Origin: Noviherbaspirillum massiliense JC206
GTDB lineage: Bacteria; Pseudomonadota; Gammaproteobacteria; Burkholderiales; Burkholderiaceae_D
Assembly (NCBI RefSeq): GCF_000312045.1
Contig: NZ_HE978634.1
Span: 1 to 64,000, forward strand
Reading direction: 5' to 3'
DNA length: 64,000 bases
How positions within the stretch are numbered: the first letter of the stretch is position 1; every line of letters begins with the position of its first letter. Position numbers and translations under genes: made by a program. A model generated the notes under the pieces. That model had not been told where the DNA came from, ran no database searches, and was given only the letters and a program-made list of their open reading frames with translations. Below, one piece after another: positions 5,755 to 14,544 of this stretch.

Positions 5755-6756
5755 TCAGTTCTTGAGCGATGCCGTTTCCTTGTTGATGGCGTCGATCAGA
5801 TCCTTGCCAACACGGCTTGCCATCTGCTTCTGGACAGGCAGCAGGGCCTTGCGCCATTCAGCCTGTTCCTTTTCGGTCGGCTGATAGATCTTGGTCTTGC
5901 CGCTCTTGCGCACTTCTTCCAGCGCCCAGTCATTTTCCTTCTGGGCGATGTCGTTGGCGTACGTGGTCGCTTCCTTCATCGCGCCTTCGAGCGCGGTGCG
6001 GATGTCGGCCGGCAGTCCATCCCAGAACTTCTTGTTCACGATCACCGCATAGCCGAGGTAGCCGTGGTTGGTCATGGTCAGGTTAGATTGCACTTCATGC
6101 ATCTTCTGGGTGTAGAAGTTGGAAGGCGGGTTCTCGGTGCCGTCTACCACGCCGGTCTGCAGCGCCTGGTACACCTCGGAGAAAGCCAGCACCTGCGGGT
6201 TGGCGCCCAGAGCACGCATCTGCGCATCGAGCACCTTGGACGACTGGATACGTACCTTCAAACCCTTGAGGTCGGACGGAGAATGCAGGGGCTTGTTGGC
6301 GGACATGACCTTGAAGCCGTTATCCCAGTAGGCCAGGCCAGTAATACCCTTGGATTCCAGCTTCTTGAACAGTTCCTTGCCAACCGGACCTTCCGTCACC
6401 TTGTACAGTGCCTGCTTGGTCGGGAAGATGTAGGGAATGTCGAACACTTCGAATTCCTTCACGCCGAGCGGGCCGAACTTCGCCAGCGACGGTGCCAGCA
6501 TCTGCACTGCGCCCAGTTGCAGTGCTTCCAGCTCTTCCTTGTCCTTGTACAGCTGGCTGTTCGGGTAGACATCGACCTTTACGCGGCCCTTGGTGGCCTT
6601 TTCGGCGAGTTCCTTGAATTTCTCGGCACCCTTGCCCTTGGGCGTATCGGGTGCCACCACGTGGCTGAACTTAATTACGATGGGGGCCTCGGCAAATGCA
6701 TTCGCGCTTACCAGTGCAGCAGCCGACAAAGCCAGCAAAACAGCTTTCAATTTCAT
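5755..6756 (-). CDS. dctP: TRAP transporter periplasmic solute-binding protein DctP
   Basis: DctP is the periplasmic receptor that binds the substrate carboxylate and delivers it to DctQM. At 333 aa it has a clear Sec signal peptide (MKLKAVLLALSAAALVSANAFA, cut before EAP). The conserved Arg region lies near residues 160-170 (LKGLKVRIQSS), where the family Arg salt-bridges a substrate carboxylate. Start 6756 follows GGAG at 8-base spacing. Longer in-frame starts lack the signal peptide at the N-terminus. First gene of dctPQM, divergent from dctS. Confidence 0.94.
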   Translation of the reverse strand: MKLKAVLLALSAAALVSANAFAEAPIVIKFSHVVAPDTPKGKGAEKFKELAEKATKGRVKVDVYPNSQLYKDKEELEALQLGAVQMLAPSLAKFGPLGVKEFEVFDIPYIFPTKQALYKVTEGPVGKELFKKLESKGITGLAYWDNGFKVMSANKPLHSPSDLKGLKVRIQSSKVLDAQMRALGANPQVLAFSEVYQALQTGVVDGTENPPSNFYTQKMHEVQSNLTMTNHGYLGYAVIVNKKFWDGLPADIRTALEGAMKEATTYANDIAQKENDWALEEVRKSGKTKIYQPTEKEQAEWRKALLPVQKQMASRVGKDLIDAINKETASLKN

Positions 6757-6903
6757 TATTGACTCCGGAATGGTCGTTGAAACAAGGTCTTGCAATTTCG
6801 CGGTGTATTGTCATGATCCGAACAGGCATGCAACAAGTGTGGATAACCACAATTTCCGTCAGATGCATGAAATGGTCCGGCACTCGGATACACTAGCGCC
6901 ACG
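6757..6903. promoter_or_regulatory. Divergent dctP/dctS control region
   Basis: This 147-bp spacer separates the TRAP operon from its sensor-regulator genes and should hold both promoters and any DctR sites. The visible inverted repeat is TGTGG-ATAA-CCACA (6838-6851). I cannot assign -35/-10 boxes with confidence. Confidence 0.4.
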
Positions 6904-8958
6904 ATGATGGATTCAAGACCCGACAGATCATTTCGGCCACGCTGGCGCGGCCGCCGGCAGATATGGCGCTGGCTGCTGCCAACTTCGCTGGTCCTGCTGT
7001 TCTTGTCGACGCTGCTGTGGCTCCCCTGGCAGGCGCAGCGCATGGAAGCAAATGAGCGCCAGGAGCAGCTGATTGCCGATACGCTGTGGGTGGAGCAGGC
7101 GATCCGCTTCCAGCTCGGCCGCAATGAGGAAAGCCTGCGCCTGGTCGGCGCCGAAATCACGGCGGGCAGACTGCCGCCTGCCAAGTTCCAGGAACATGTC
7201 GCGACGCTGTTGCGCAATGACCGCGAAATCGAGTGGATCACCTGGCTTGACAAGAATGGCAAGCCGGTGGCGGCAAGCCACGACTTCCCCGCTTCGCTGG
7301 CCGACTATCCGGCCCCGTCGCAGGACACTTCCGAACAAGCTCGCACGAGGAAATCGCCGCAGTACAGCCAGCCGACCGCAGCACCCAGCAAATCCGAAGC
7401 AAAGTCCATGCACTATCATCTGCCGCTGTTCGTCAGAGACAGGTACATCGGCAGTCTGGTGACGAGTTACTCCCTGTCCAGCATCCTGGATGAAATGGTG
7501 CCATGGTGGTTCGCCCAGGATAATGAAATCGCATTGACCGATGCCGAAGACAACGTCCTGCAAAAGCGCGCAGCCGGCGGCCCCGGTCGCAATATCTATA
7601 CGCACGGCAGAAGCCTGGACCTGCCCGGACTGACGCTCATCCTGCGCACCAATAGCGTAAAGAGCGCACCCAGGCTGCTGCCCAACCTGCTGGTGGGATC
7701 GGTGATCGCACTGAGCCTTGGCCTGCTGTGGAGCTTGTGGGCGCTGTGGCGGGACATCAACCGCCGCCTCGCGGCCGAAGGCGCCTTGCGCAAAGAAGTC
7801 GCCTTTCGCAGCGCGATGGAAAATTCGCTGCTGACCGGCCTGCGGGCACGCGACCTGGAAGGCCGCATCACCTATGTGAATCCCGCGTTCTCCGACATGG
7901 TCGGCATTCCCGCAGAGGATTTGGTGGGCAAGGCACCGCCCATGCCCTACTGGGCGCCAGAGGGCATGGAGGAATACCGGCTCCGCTTTTCCCAGGTCCT
8001 GTCCGGAGTAGCGACGCCGCAGTATGAAACGGTTTTCCAGCGCAGCAACGGGGAGCGCTTCCCGGTACTGATCTTCGAATCGCCGCTGGTCGATGCAAGC
8101 GGCCGGCAGACCGGGTGGATGGGTTCGATCCTGGACATCTCCGATCGCAAGCGCGTAGAAGAACTGAACCGGCAACAGCAGGAAAAACTGCAGGCGAGCG
8201 CCCGCCTGGCGACGATGGGCGAAATCGCGTCGACGCTCGCACATGAGCTGAACCAGCCGTTGGCAGCAATCTCCAGCTATACCACCGGGGCGCTGAACAT
8301 GATCCTCCACGCTTCGTCGCAATCGCGCAGCATCGATGCAAGCATGCTGCAGCCTGCGCTCGAAAAGGCCAGCGCGCAGGCGCAGCGTGCCGGGCACATC
8401 ATCCGCAGCGTGGCCGCCTTCGTGAAGAATCGCGAGCCCCTGCGCGAGGCGGTCACGATCGCCGCCGTGATCGACCGGGCGATGCCGCTGATCGAAATGC
8501 AGGCGCAGCGTTTCTTCGTGTCGGTCACCACCCACGTCGCACCCGACCTCCCCAGCGTGCGCGCTGACCGCACACTGCTGGAACAGGTATTGCTGAACCT
8601 GACGCGAAACGGCATTGAAGCCATGCAGCACGTGCCCCCTCTGCGCCGCATCCTGCGCATCACGGCGGAGCTGGAACAGGGGGACGACACGCAAAACGTG
8701 GTGGTGTCGGTGGTCGACCAGGGGCATGGCATCCCGGAGGAAGTGGCCAAGCGCCTGTTCTCGCCCTTCTTTTCGACCAAGGCGGAAGGGATGGGCATGG
8801 GATTGAACATCTGCCGCACCGCGGTCGAGTTCCACGGCGGCACGCTCGAGCACACCGAGAATCCGCAGGGCGGCACCATCTTCCGGTTCTCGCTGCCCGC
8901 GCTCCATCAGCCTCTGCCCAAGAAGAAATCGAGGCCAACAACTGCCGCAACAAGCTAG
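6904..8958 (+). CDS. dctS: Sensor histidine kinase, DctS-like
   Basis: This membrane sensor is predicted to detect external dicarboxylates and phosphorylate the adjacent response regulator. At 684 aa it has an N-terminal transmembrane helix (about 23-42), a periplasmic sensor domain to about residue 250, a second helix (about 258-280), a PAS domain (about 300-415), a phosphoacceptor His in STLAHELNQPLAAI (about residue 450) and an ATPase domain with NLTRNGIEAM, DQGHGIP and GMGMGLNIC. It runs divergently from dctPQM and 102 bp ahead of dctR, the arrangement known for DctS-DctR control of TRAP genes in Rhodobacter. Substrate specificity is inferred from context. Confidence 0.88.
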   Translation: MMDSRPDRSFRPRWRGRRQIWRWLLPTSLVLLFLSTLLWLPWQAQRMEANERQEQLIADTLWVEQAIRFQLGRNEESLRLVGAEITAGRLPPAKFQEHVATLLRNDREIEWITWLDKNGKPVAASHDFPASLADYPAPSQDTSEQARTRKSPQYSQPTAAPSKSEAKSMHYHLPLFVRDRYIGSLVTSYSLSSILDEMVPWWFAQDNEIALTDAEDNVLQKRAAGGPGRNIYTHGRSLDLPGLTLILRTNSVKSAPRLLPNLLVGSVIALSLGLLWSLWALWRDINRRLAAEGALRKEVAFRSAMENSLLTGLRARDLEGRITYVNPAFSDMVGIPAEDLVGKAPPMPYWAPEGMEEYRLRFSQVLSGVATPQYETVFQRSNGERFPVLIFESPLVDASGRQTGWMGSILDISDRKRVEELNRQQQEKLQASARLATMGEIASTLAHELNQPLAAISSYTTGALNMILHASSQSRSIDASMLQPALEKASAQAQRAGHIIRSVAAFVKNREPLREAVTIAAVIDRAMPLIEMQAQRFFVSVTTHVAPDLPSVRADRTLLEQVLLNLTRNGIEAMQHVPPLRRILRITAELEQGDDTQNVVVSVVDQGHGIPEEVAKRLFSPFFSTKAEGMGMGLNICRTAVEFHGGTLEHTENPQGGTIFRFSLPALHQPLPKKKSRPTTAATS

Positions 8959-9060
8959 CTAGCCAATGCCGGCTGCGTTCAACTGATACAATCGATTTCC
9001 TGCCAGGGTGGACAAGGCGTCTTCCGGCAGGCCTGACTGATTAGATTGGCTGGAAACTGA

Positions 9061-9651
9061 ATGTTGCACATAGTCGATGACGAAGAGGCGATCCGCGATT
9101 CCCTCGCCTGGCTGGCCGAGTCGAGAAAAATTGCCGCCACCGCTTACGAAAGCGGCGAAGCGTTCCTTGCGATGCTCGAGCACAAGGCCGCTTTCGATCC
9201 GCTGGGCGAGTGCATTCTGCTCGATGTGCGCATGCCCGACGTGAGCGGCGTCGCCCTGTTCGATCTCCTTGCGTCACGCGAACTGACCCGGCAGTTGCCC
9301 GTCATTTTTCTCACCGGCCATGGTGATGTGCCGATGGCTGTCGATACCCTGAAGCGCGGGGCTTTCGATTTCTTCGAAAAGCCATTCAACGACAACACGC
9401 TGATGGACCGGGTAGAGGAAGCCCTCGCCGCTTCGCAAAAGGCAAGCGCGAGTGCCGCGGTGCAGGCGCGCCTCGCTGCCCTGTCCGCCAGGGAGCGGGA
9501 AGTCCTCGATCTCATCCTCGAGGGCAACATGAACAAGGTCATCGCCGACAAGCTCGGCATCAGCATGCGTACCGTCGAGGTGCACCGTGCGCACATATTC
9601 GACAAGATGAATGTGAAGACGGCGGTGGAGCTGGCGCGAATGCTGAAATAA
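9061..9651 (+). CDS. dctR: FixJ/LuxR-family response regulator, DctR-like
   Basis: The receiver domain (about 1-120) has the acidic pair D6-D7, phosphoacceptor D55 (LLDVRMPD) and a conserved Lys in FFEKPF. A LuxR-type helix-turn-helix follows (about 134-195, LSAREREVLDLILEGNMNKVIADKLGIS). The length of 196 aa is typical of FixJ-type regulators. An in-frame TGA directly abuts the ATG, so the start is fixed although no strong Shine-Dalgarno sequence is present. It most likely activates dctPQM once phosphorylated by DctS. Confidence 0.88.
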   Translation: MLHIVDDEEAIRDSLAWLAESRKIAATAYESGEAFLAMLEHKAAFDPLGECILLDVRMPDVSGVALFDLLASRELTRQLPVIFLTGHGDVPMAVDTLKRGAFDFFEKPFNDNTLMDRVEEALAASQKASASAAVQARLAALSAREREVLDLILEGNMNKVIADKLGISMRTVEVHRAHIFDKMNVKTAVELARMLK

Positions 9652-9743
9652 GCCGGACGCGCGAACAATACTCCGGCAGTGCCTGCGCAGAATCAGGAAC
9701 GCCAGTAACATCTTCGGGTTTCCATTTTCTCCACTGCATCTCC

Positions 9744-10634
9744 ATGTCTCTCGCCGCCATCCTCTTCCCGGACTTCACCCTGATCCTGCTCGGTTTTCTT
9801 CTCATGAGGATCACCGACTGGGGGCAACCTTTCTGGTCCGGCCTGGAGAAGCTGGTCTATTACGTCCTGTTCCCGGTGCTGCTGTTCTACTCCACTGCTC
9901 GCACACCGTTCGACTTCGCCAGCGCGGGCAAGCTGCTGCAGGTTGCACTGTTTGCAACGGGTTGCGGCATTGCGCTCGGCTGGCTGGCCAAGCCCCTGTT
10001 CAGGAGCGGTCCCATGGTATTCGAATCCGGCGTGCAGACGGCCTTCCGCTTCAATTCCTACATCGGCCTTGCGATCGCGTCGCGCCTTGGCGGAGAACAG
10101 GGTACCGCACTGATGGCGCTGATCGTGGCTTTTGCCGTCCCGCTCTGCAATTTCGCCGCGGTACATGCGCTGGTCCACAAGAGCGGCGGCCTGTTGGCGG
10201 AACTGGTCAGGAATCCGCTGATCGTCGCAACCGCAAGCGGAGTCCTGTTCAATTTGCTGGGCCTGCATTTGCCTGAAGTGGTCGCGGCGACGATGTCGCG
10301 CATTGCAAATGCGTCGATTGCAGTGGGATTGATCGCGGTCGGCGCCGGGCTGCGCCTGTCGGGCCTGCATGAGGCAAAGGGACTGGCAGCCTATTTCATT
10401 GCAGTCAAGCTGCTGGCCTTGCCGCTGATTGCTTATGCGGCAGGCAGCTGGGTCGGATTGACAGCCTTGCAAATGCAGATCGTCATCATGTTCTGCGCCC
10501 TGCCGACTGCGTCGACTGCCTATGTGCTCGCGGCCCGGATGGGCGGGAACGGCCCCTTCGTCGCCTTCCTTATTTCGGCCGGCACTGCGTTGTCGGCCGT
10601 GACGCTGCCGCTGTGGCTCAGCCTGGTGCGCTAG
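9744..10634 (+). CDS. AEC-family (auxin efflux carrier type) transporter
   Basis: This inner-membrane secondary transporter of 296 aa has about ten hydrophobic helices in two five-helix halves, typical of the AEC family, whose bacterial members include carriers of malate, malonate and other organic acids. Recognisable family features are the N-terminal PDFTLILLGFLL and the C-terminal ALPTASTAYVLAARMGG. It follows dctR by 92 bp on the same strand, so it may be co-expressed with the dicarboxylate sensing system; its substrate cannot be read from sequence. It converges with queG with only 6 bp between stops. Confidence 0.82.
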   Translation: MSLAAILFPDFTLILLGFLLMRITDWGQPFWSGLEKLVYYVLFPVLLFYSTARTPFDFASAGKLLQVALFATGCGIALGWLAKPLFRSGPMVFESGVQTAFRFNSYIGLAIASRLGGEQGTALMALIVAFAVPLCNFAAVHALVHKSGGLLAELVRNPLIVATASGVLFNLLGLHLPEVVAATMSRIANASIAVGLIAVGAGLRLSGLHEAKGLAAYFIAVKLLALPLIAYAAGSWVGLTALQMQIVIMFCALPTASTAYVLAARMGGNGPFVAFLISAGTALSAVTLPLWLSLVR

Positions 10635-10640
10635 CGCCTG

Positions 10641-11723
10641 TCATTGTTTGTGGTGCTGGGCGAGCGCCCACGCCACATGCTCCCTGACCAGCGCGGATTC
10701 ATGATCGGCGCGTGCCCCGAGCGCTGCCACGATTGCTTCTGAATCCGGTGCCCCGTGCGCCGCATTGCCCAGTCCCACTGCGAGATTGCGCAGCCAGCGC
10801 TCATGGCCGATGCGCCGGATCGGGCTGCCTTCCAGCTTGCGGTTGAACTCATCCTCCGACCACGCGAACAGTTCCACCAGGCTGGCGCTGTCCAGGCCGT
10901 TGCGCGCATCGAAATCCGGAATTACGGCGCGCTGCGCAAACTTGTTCCAGGGGCAGATCAACTGGCAATCATCGCAGCCGTAGACCCGGTTGCCGATCAG
11001 CGGCCGCAACTCGACCGGGATGCTGCCCTTGAGTTCTATCGTCAGGTAGGAAATGCAGCGACGCGCATCGAGCCTGTAGGGCCCGACGATAGCCTGCGTC
11101 GGACAGACATCGATGCATGCGCGGCATTGGCCACAGTGCGCCGTCACCGGCTCGTCCACCGGCAAGGGCAGGTCGGTGAACAACTCGCCGAGGAAAAACA
11201 TCGAGCCGGCTTCACGGGTCAGCAGCAGGGTATGCTTGCCGCGCCAGCCGAGGCCGGATTTGCCCGCCAGCTCTTCTTCCAGCACCGGCGCCGAATCGGT
11301 GAACACGCGGTAGCCGAAATCGCCGACTTCGTTCCGAATGCGTTCGGCCAGCTGCTGCAGGCGCGCACGCAATACCTTGTGATAGTCACGCCCGCGCGCA
11401 TATACGGAAATGACGGCCGCCGACGGATCCTGTATGCGCTTCAGCTCGCGCGCGCGCCACTCGTCCCCGGCATCACGCGGCAGGTAATCCATGCGCGCCG
11501 TGATCACGCGCACCGTTCCCGGCACGAGTTCCGCCGGTCGCGCACGCTTCATTCCGTGCGCTGCCATATAATCCATCTCGCCGTGATGTCCGGCATCGAG
11601 CCATGCTTTGAGGCCGGGCTCCGCATGTGCCAAGTCCACATCGGTGATGCGAACGTCGGCAAAGCCGAGCTCGCGCCCCCATGCCTTGATCGTCACGGCA
11701 AGTGCAGATAAATTGTCATTCAT
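10641..11723 (-). CDS. queG: Epoxyqueuosine reductase QueG
   Basis: QueG performs the last step of queuosine synthesis, reducing epoxyqueuosine in tRNA with cobalamin and two 4Fe-4S clusters. Two ferredoxin-type cysteine sets are visible: CGQCRACIDVCP and CDDCQLICPWN. Start ATG 11723 gives 360 aa, normal for the family. The frame is open upstream, but that extension overlaps the divergent tsaE and is not family-like. A HEAT-like C-terminal tail ends in RADHESALVREHVAWALAQH. queA and tgt of the same pathway lie elsewhere in this window (54.2-56.3 kb). Confidence 0.94.
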   Translation of the reverse strand: MNDNLSALAVTIKAWGRELGFADVRITDVDLAHAEPGLKAWLDAGHHGEMDYMAAHGMKRARPAELVPGTVRVITARMDYLPRDAGDEWRARELKRIQDPSAAVISVYARGRDYHKVLRARLQQLAERIRNEVGDFGYRVFTDSAPVLEEELAGKSGLGWRGKHTLLLTREAGSMFFLGELFTDLPLPVDEPVTAHCGQCRACIDVCPTQAIVGPYRLDARRCISYLTIELKGSIPVELRPLIGNRVYGCDDCQLICPWNKFAQRAVIPDFDARNGLDSASLVELFAWSEDEFNRKLEGSPIRRIGHERWLRNLAVGLGNAAHGAPDSEAIVAALGARADHESALVREHVAWALAQHHKQ

Positions 11724-11792
11724 AAAAACCAAGTTCCCGCAAGGGCAGGAAGCGCGCAGGCGCATTTGCGGTACAAAGCACCATTTTACGAG

Positions 11793-12278
11793 ATGCAGCA
11801 CTTCAAGACCCACCTCCACGACGAAGCTGGCACGGCCGCCATGGGCGCAGCGCTGGCGCGCGCGCTGGTGCCGGGGCTGGTGATTTACCTGCACGGTGAA
11901 CTCGGCGCCGGCAAAACGGCACTCACGCGCGCCCTGCTGCATGCCGCCGGCCATGCGGGTGCGGTCAAGAGCCCGACCTATACGCTGGCCGAGCCCTATA
12001 CCGTGAGCCTCGCGGGCCAGCCCCTACATGTCATCCATTTCGACCTGTATCGCATGGCCAGTCCGGAAGAATTCCTTGATGCCGGATTTCGCGATCATTT
12101 CAATGAACAGAATGTATGCATCGTAGAATGGCCGGAAAAGGCCGCTCCGGTGTTGCCCTCGCCCGACGTCGATGTGTTCCTCACGGTTGCCGGTGCAGGG
12201 CGTGATATAGAATTGCAAGCGTTGTCCGAACAAGGAACTCGATGCCTCGACCGACTGAATTTCGCACCCAACCTCTGA
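11793..12278 (+). CDS. tsaE: tRNA threonylcarbamoyladenosine ATPase TsaE
   Basis: TsaE is the ATPase that supports the TsaBD complex making t6A37 in ANN-decoding tRNAs. The Walker A motif HGELGAGKT lies near residues 33-41, followed by SPTYTLAEPY and the conserved HFDLYR. ATG 11793 gives 161 aa. The open frame upstream starts at a TTG and lacks conservation. The 3' end overlaps amiC by 37 bases, an arrangement (tsaE then amidase) common in proteobacteria. Divergent from queG with a 69-bp spacer. Confidence 0.93.
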   Translation: MQHFKTHLHDEAGTAAMGAALARALVPGLVIYLHGELGAGKTALTRALLHAAGHAGAVKSPTYTLAEPYTVSLAGQPLHVIHFDLYRMASPEEFLDAGFRDHFNEQNVCIVEWPEKAAPVLPSPDVDVFLTVAGAGRDIELQALSEQGTRCLDRLNFAPNL

Positions 12279-13570
12279 CATCCCGGGCGCGCCGTACTCT
12301 CCTCAAGGCCGGCGGCACACTTCTCGTTTCCGTATTTGCATCGCTCCCGGCGCGCGCTGCGCAAATCCTTGCCGTGCGCGTGTGGCCGGCGGATGACTAT
12401 ACCCGCGTGACCCTCGAGAACGACACCGACCTGAAGGTCAATCATTTCATCATCAAGAATCCGGAGCGGCTGGTCGTCGACATCGAAGGCATCGACCTGA
12501 ATCCGACCCTGAAGGAGCTGGTTGCGAAGATCCAGCCGAATGATCCGTACATCAGACAGGTGCGAGTCGGCCAGAACCGGCCGAATGTGGTTCGCCTGGT
12601 ATTCGACCTGAAGGAAGAAGTCGATCCCCAGGTGTTTACGCTGGCGCCGATCGGTGAGTACAAGCATCGCCTGATATTCGACCTGTATCCGGTCAATGCG
12701 CTGGACCCGATCGCCGAGCTGATCAAGAAGGGCGAATGGGCGCGGGATGACGGAATGACGGTCAAGCCGCCCGCAGTGGTGGCTGAGCCGGAACCGATGC
12801 CAACCCAGCCGGATCTTCCCGCATCAAAAATCGGGCGGGCCGACAAGCCATCCACCTTGAGCCGCATGATCACGATTGCGCTCGATCCCGGCCATGGCGG
12901 CGAAGATCCGGGCGCGCTGGGACGCGGCGGCAGCCGCGAAAAGGACGTGGTACTGGCCATCGCCAAGCGACTCAAGGCGAAGATCGAGCAGCAGCCGAAC
13001 ATGCGCGTGATGCTGACTCGCGACGGCGATTATTTCGTACCGCTCAATGTGCGGGTACAGAAGGCGCGCAAGGTCCAGGCCGATCTGTTCGTCTCCATCC
13101 ATGCCGATGCCTTCGTTGAAGCCCGCGCGCGCGGCTCCTCGGTATTCGTGCTCTCGGAAAAAGGCGCCAGTTCCACCGCCGCCCGCTGGCTGGCCAACAA
13201 GGAAAACGCGGCCGACCTGATCGGCGGCATCAACATCAAGAATCATGATCGCCAGCTCGCGAGCGTGCTGCTCGATCTGTCGACCACGGCGCAAATCAAT
13301 GACAGCCTGAAGCTGGGCAAGGCTGTGCTGAACGAGATCGGCGGCATCAACCGCCTGCACCGGGGAGATGTTGAACAGGCAGGTTTTGCTGTTCTGAAGG
13401 CGCCGGACATTCCCAGCATCCTCATAGAAACCGCCTTCATCTCCAACCCGGAAGAAGAGGCGAAACTGACGGACGAGAGCTATCAGAACCAGATGGCGGA
13501 TGCGGTGCTGAATGGCATCAAGAAGTATTTCGCGAAGAATCCGCCCCTGGCAAAGAACAGGATGACCTGA
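12242..13570 (+). CDS. amiC: N-acetylmuramoyl-L-alanine amidase AmiC
   Basis: AmiC cleaves the amide bond between MurNAc and L-Ala in periplasmic peptidoglycan during daughter-cell separation. At 442 aa it has an N-terminal twin-arginine signal (RARRTLLKAGG, residues about 15-25), an AMIN domain (about 40-140) for septal targeting, and an amidase_3 zinc domain (about 210-425). The zinc ligands sit in DPGHGGEDPG, the REKD segment and IHADAF, with the catalytic Glu in LIETAFISN. Translationally coupled to tsaE by a 37-base overlap. A strong terminator follows. Confidence 0.94.
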   Translation: MPRPTEFRTQPLTSRARRTLLKAGGTLLVSVFASLPARAAQILAVRVWPADDYTRVTLENDTDLKVNHFIIKNPERLVVDIEGIDLNPTLKELVAKIQPNDPYIRQVRVGQNRPNVVRLVFDLKEEVDPQVFTLAPIGEYKHRLIFDLYPVNALDPIAELIKKGEWARDDGMTVKPPAVVAEPEPMPTQPDLPASKIGRADKPSTLSRMITIALDPGHGGEDPGALGRGGSREKDVVLAIAKRLKAKIEQQPNMRVMLTRDGDYFVPLNVRVQKARKVQADLFVSIHADAFVEARARGSSVFVLSEKGASSTAARWLANKENAADLIGGINIKNHDRQLASVLLDLSTTAQINDSLKLGKAVLNEIGGINRLHRGDVEQAGFAVLKAPDIPSILIETAFISNPEEEAKLTDESYQNQMADAVLNGIKKYFAKNPPLAKNRMT

Positions 13571-13616
13571 CGCCACTGGCGGCCAAGGGCATCACGCACG
13601 CCGGACCAACAAAAAA

Positions 13617-13641
13617 GCCCGCATTCTTGCGGGCTTTTTTT
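13617..13641. terminator. Bidirectional terminator between amiC and dedA
   Basis: GCCCGCA (13617-13623), loop TTCT, TGCGGGC (13628-13634), then seven T on the plus strand. A run of A on the left side makes it work for dedA on the minus strand too. Confidence 0.9.
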
Positions 13642-13658
13642 ATGCTCATGGTGAGGAT

Positions 13659-14312
13659 TCACCCGGCACGGCGCGGCCACATCCGCCTGCACAGCTTCCA
13701 CACCGCTCCGAGTGCGAGCGGTATCACTGCAGCGCCGACACCTACCAGCACGATGGTATTCAGATGATCGCGGATGACAGGGATATTGCCGAAGAAGTAC
13801 CCCCCTGCCACGAGGCCGACTACCCAGACCACTGCGCCGATGATGTTAAAGAACTGGAACTTGGCGAAGGTCATTGCCGATACGCCGGCAACAAACGGGG
13901 CAAAGGTACGCACGATCGGGATGAAGCGCGCAAGGATGATGGTCTTCCCGCCGTGATTTTCGTAGAACGCATGCGTTTTTTGCAATGCCGCCTTGTCCAG
14001 CCACTTGTAGTCATGGGTGAACACCCGCTGCCCGATGGCTCTGCCTATCCAGTAGTTCACGGTATTTCCGGACACAGCGGCAATGATCAGCAAGGCCATC
14101 AGCAACCACACATTCATCGCACCGGATGCACAGAATGCTCCTCCGATGAACAACAGCGTATCCCCGGGCAGAAAGGGCAGCACTACCAGGCCGGTTTCAC
14201 AGAAGACGATGGCAAACAGCACGATATACACCATCGTTCCGTACTGGGCGATCACGGTGCCGAGATATTTATCGACATGCAGGATCATGTCGAAGAATTG
14301 CATGAAGTCCAT
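13659..14312 (-). CDS. DedA-family membrane protein
   Basis: This 217-aa polytopic inner-membrane protein belongs to the DedA (SNARE-associated/VTT) family, members of which translocate lipid carriers such as undecaprenyl phosphate or support membrane potential and drug tolerance. Signature features are the E-T-G segment FCETGLVVLPFLPGDTLLF (about 39-57) and the re-entrant-loop motif RFIPIVRTFAPFVAGVSAM (about 129-147) with the conserved Arg residues. It converges with amiC on a shared terminator. The specific substrate is not deducible. Confidence 0.9.
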   Translation of the reverse strand: MDFMQFFDMILHVDKYLGTVIAQYGTMVYIVLFAIVFCETGLVVLPFLPGDTLLFIGGAFCASGAMNVWLLMALLIIAAVSGNTVNYWIGRAIGQRVFTHDYKWLDKAALQKTHAFYENHGGKTIILARFIPIVRTFAPFVAGVSAMTFAKFQFFNIIGAVVWVVGLVAGGYFFGNIPVIRDHLNTIVLVGVGAAVIPLALGAVWKLCRRMWPRRAG

Positions 14313-14532
14313 TGCCTCTCCAGTGAATTTCCGGTCGCATCATACACTAGGAACTTGGCGGAAATATGTATGGCGCGCAAACAAAGTACGAAAGCCCGCG
14401 AATCGTTCTCATGCCGTATTGCGTCGCTTACCGGTCAAGCAAGGCCACTCGCGCCACGGCTCAACGCCTTAGATGCGTGAATCATCCGCGATGTAAGCCG
14501 GAAGATGCCCAGAGCCACATGCCGACGGGCGT

Positions 14533-14538
14533 TATAAT
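14533..14538 (+). promoter_or_regulatory. mutL: Candidate -10 box of mutL
   Basis: A perfect TATAAT ends 6 bases before the mutL ATG, so transcription from it would begin at or next to the start codon. No good -35 box is seen at 16-18 bp spacing, so the promoter is only a candidate. The rest of 14313-14532 holds no gene I can support. Confidence 0.4.
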
Positions 14539-14544
14539 TTCTCG

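Noticed and set aside
6838-6846. Perfect DnaA box (TTATCCACA on the minus strand) between dctP and dctS
   Set aside because: A single 9-mer is expected by chance about once in two windows of this size, there is no cluster of boxes, AT-rich unwinding region or dnaA/dnaN nearby, so it is not an origin.
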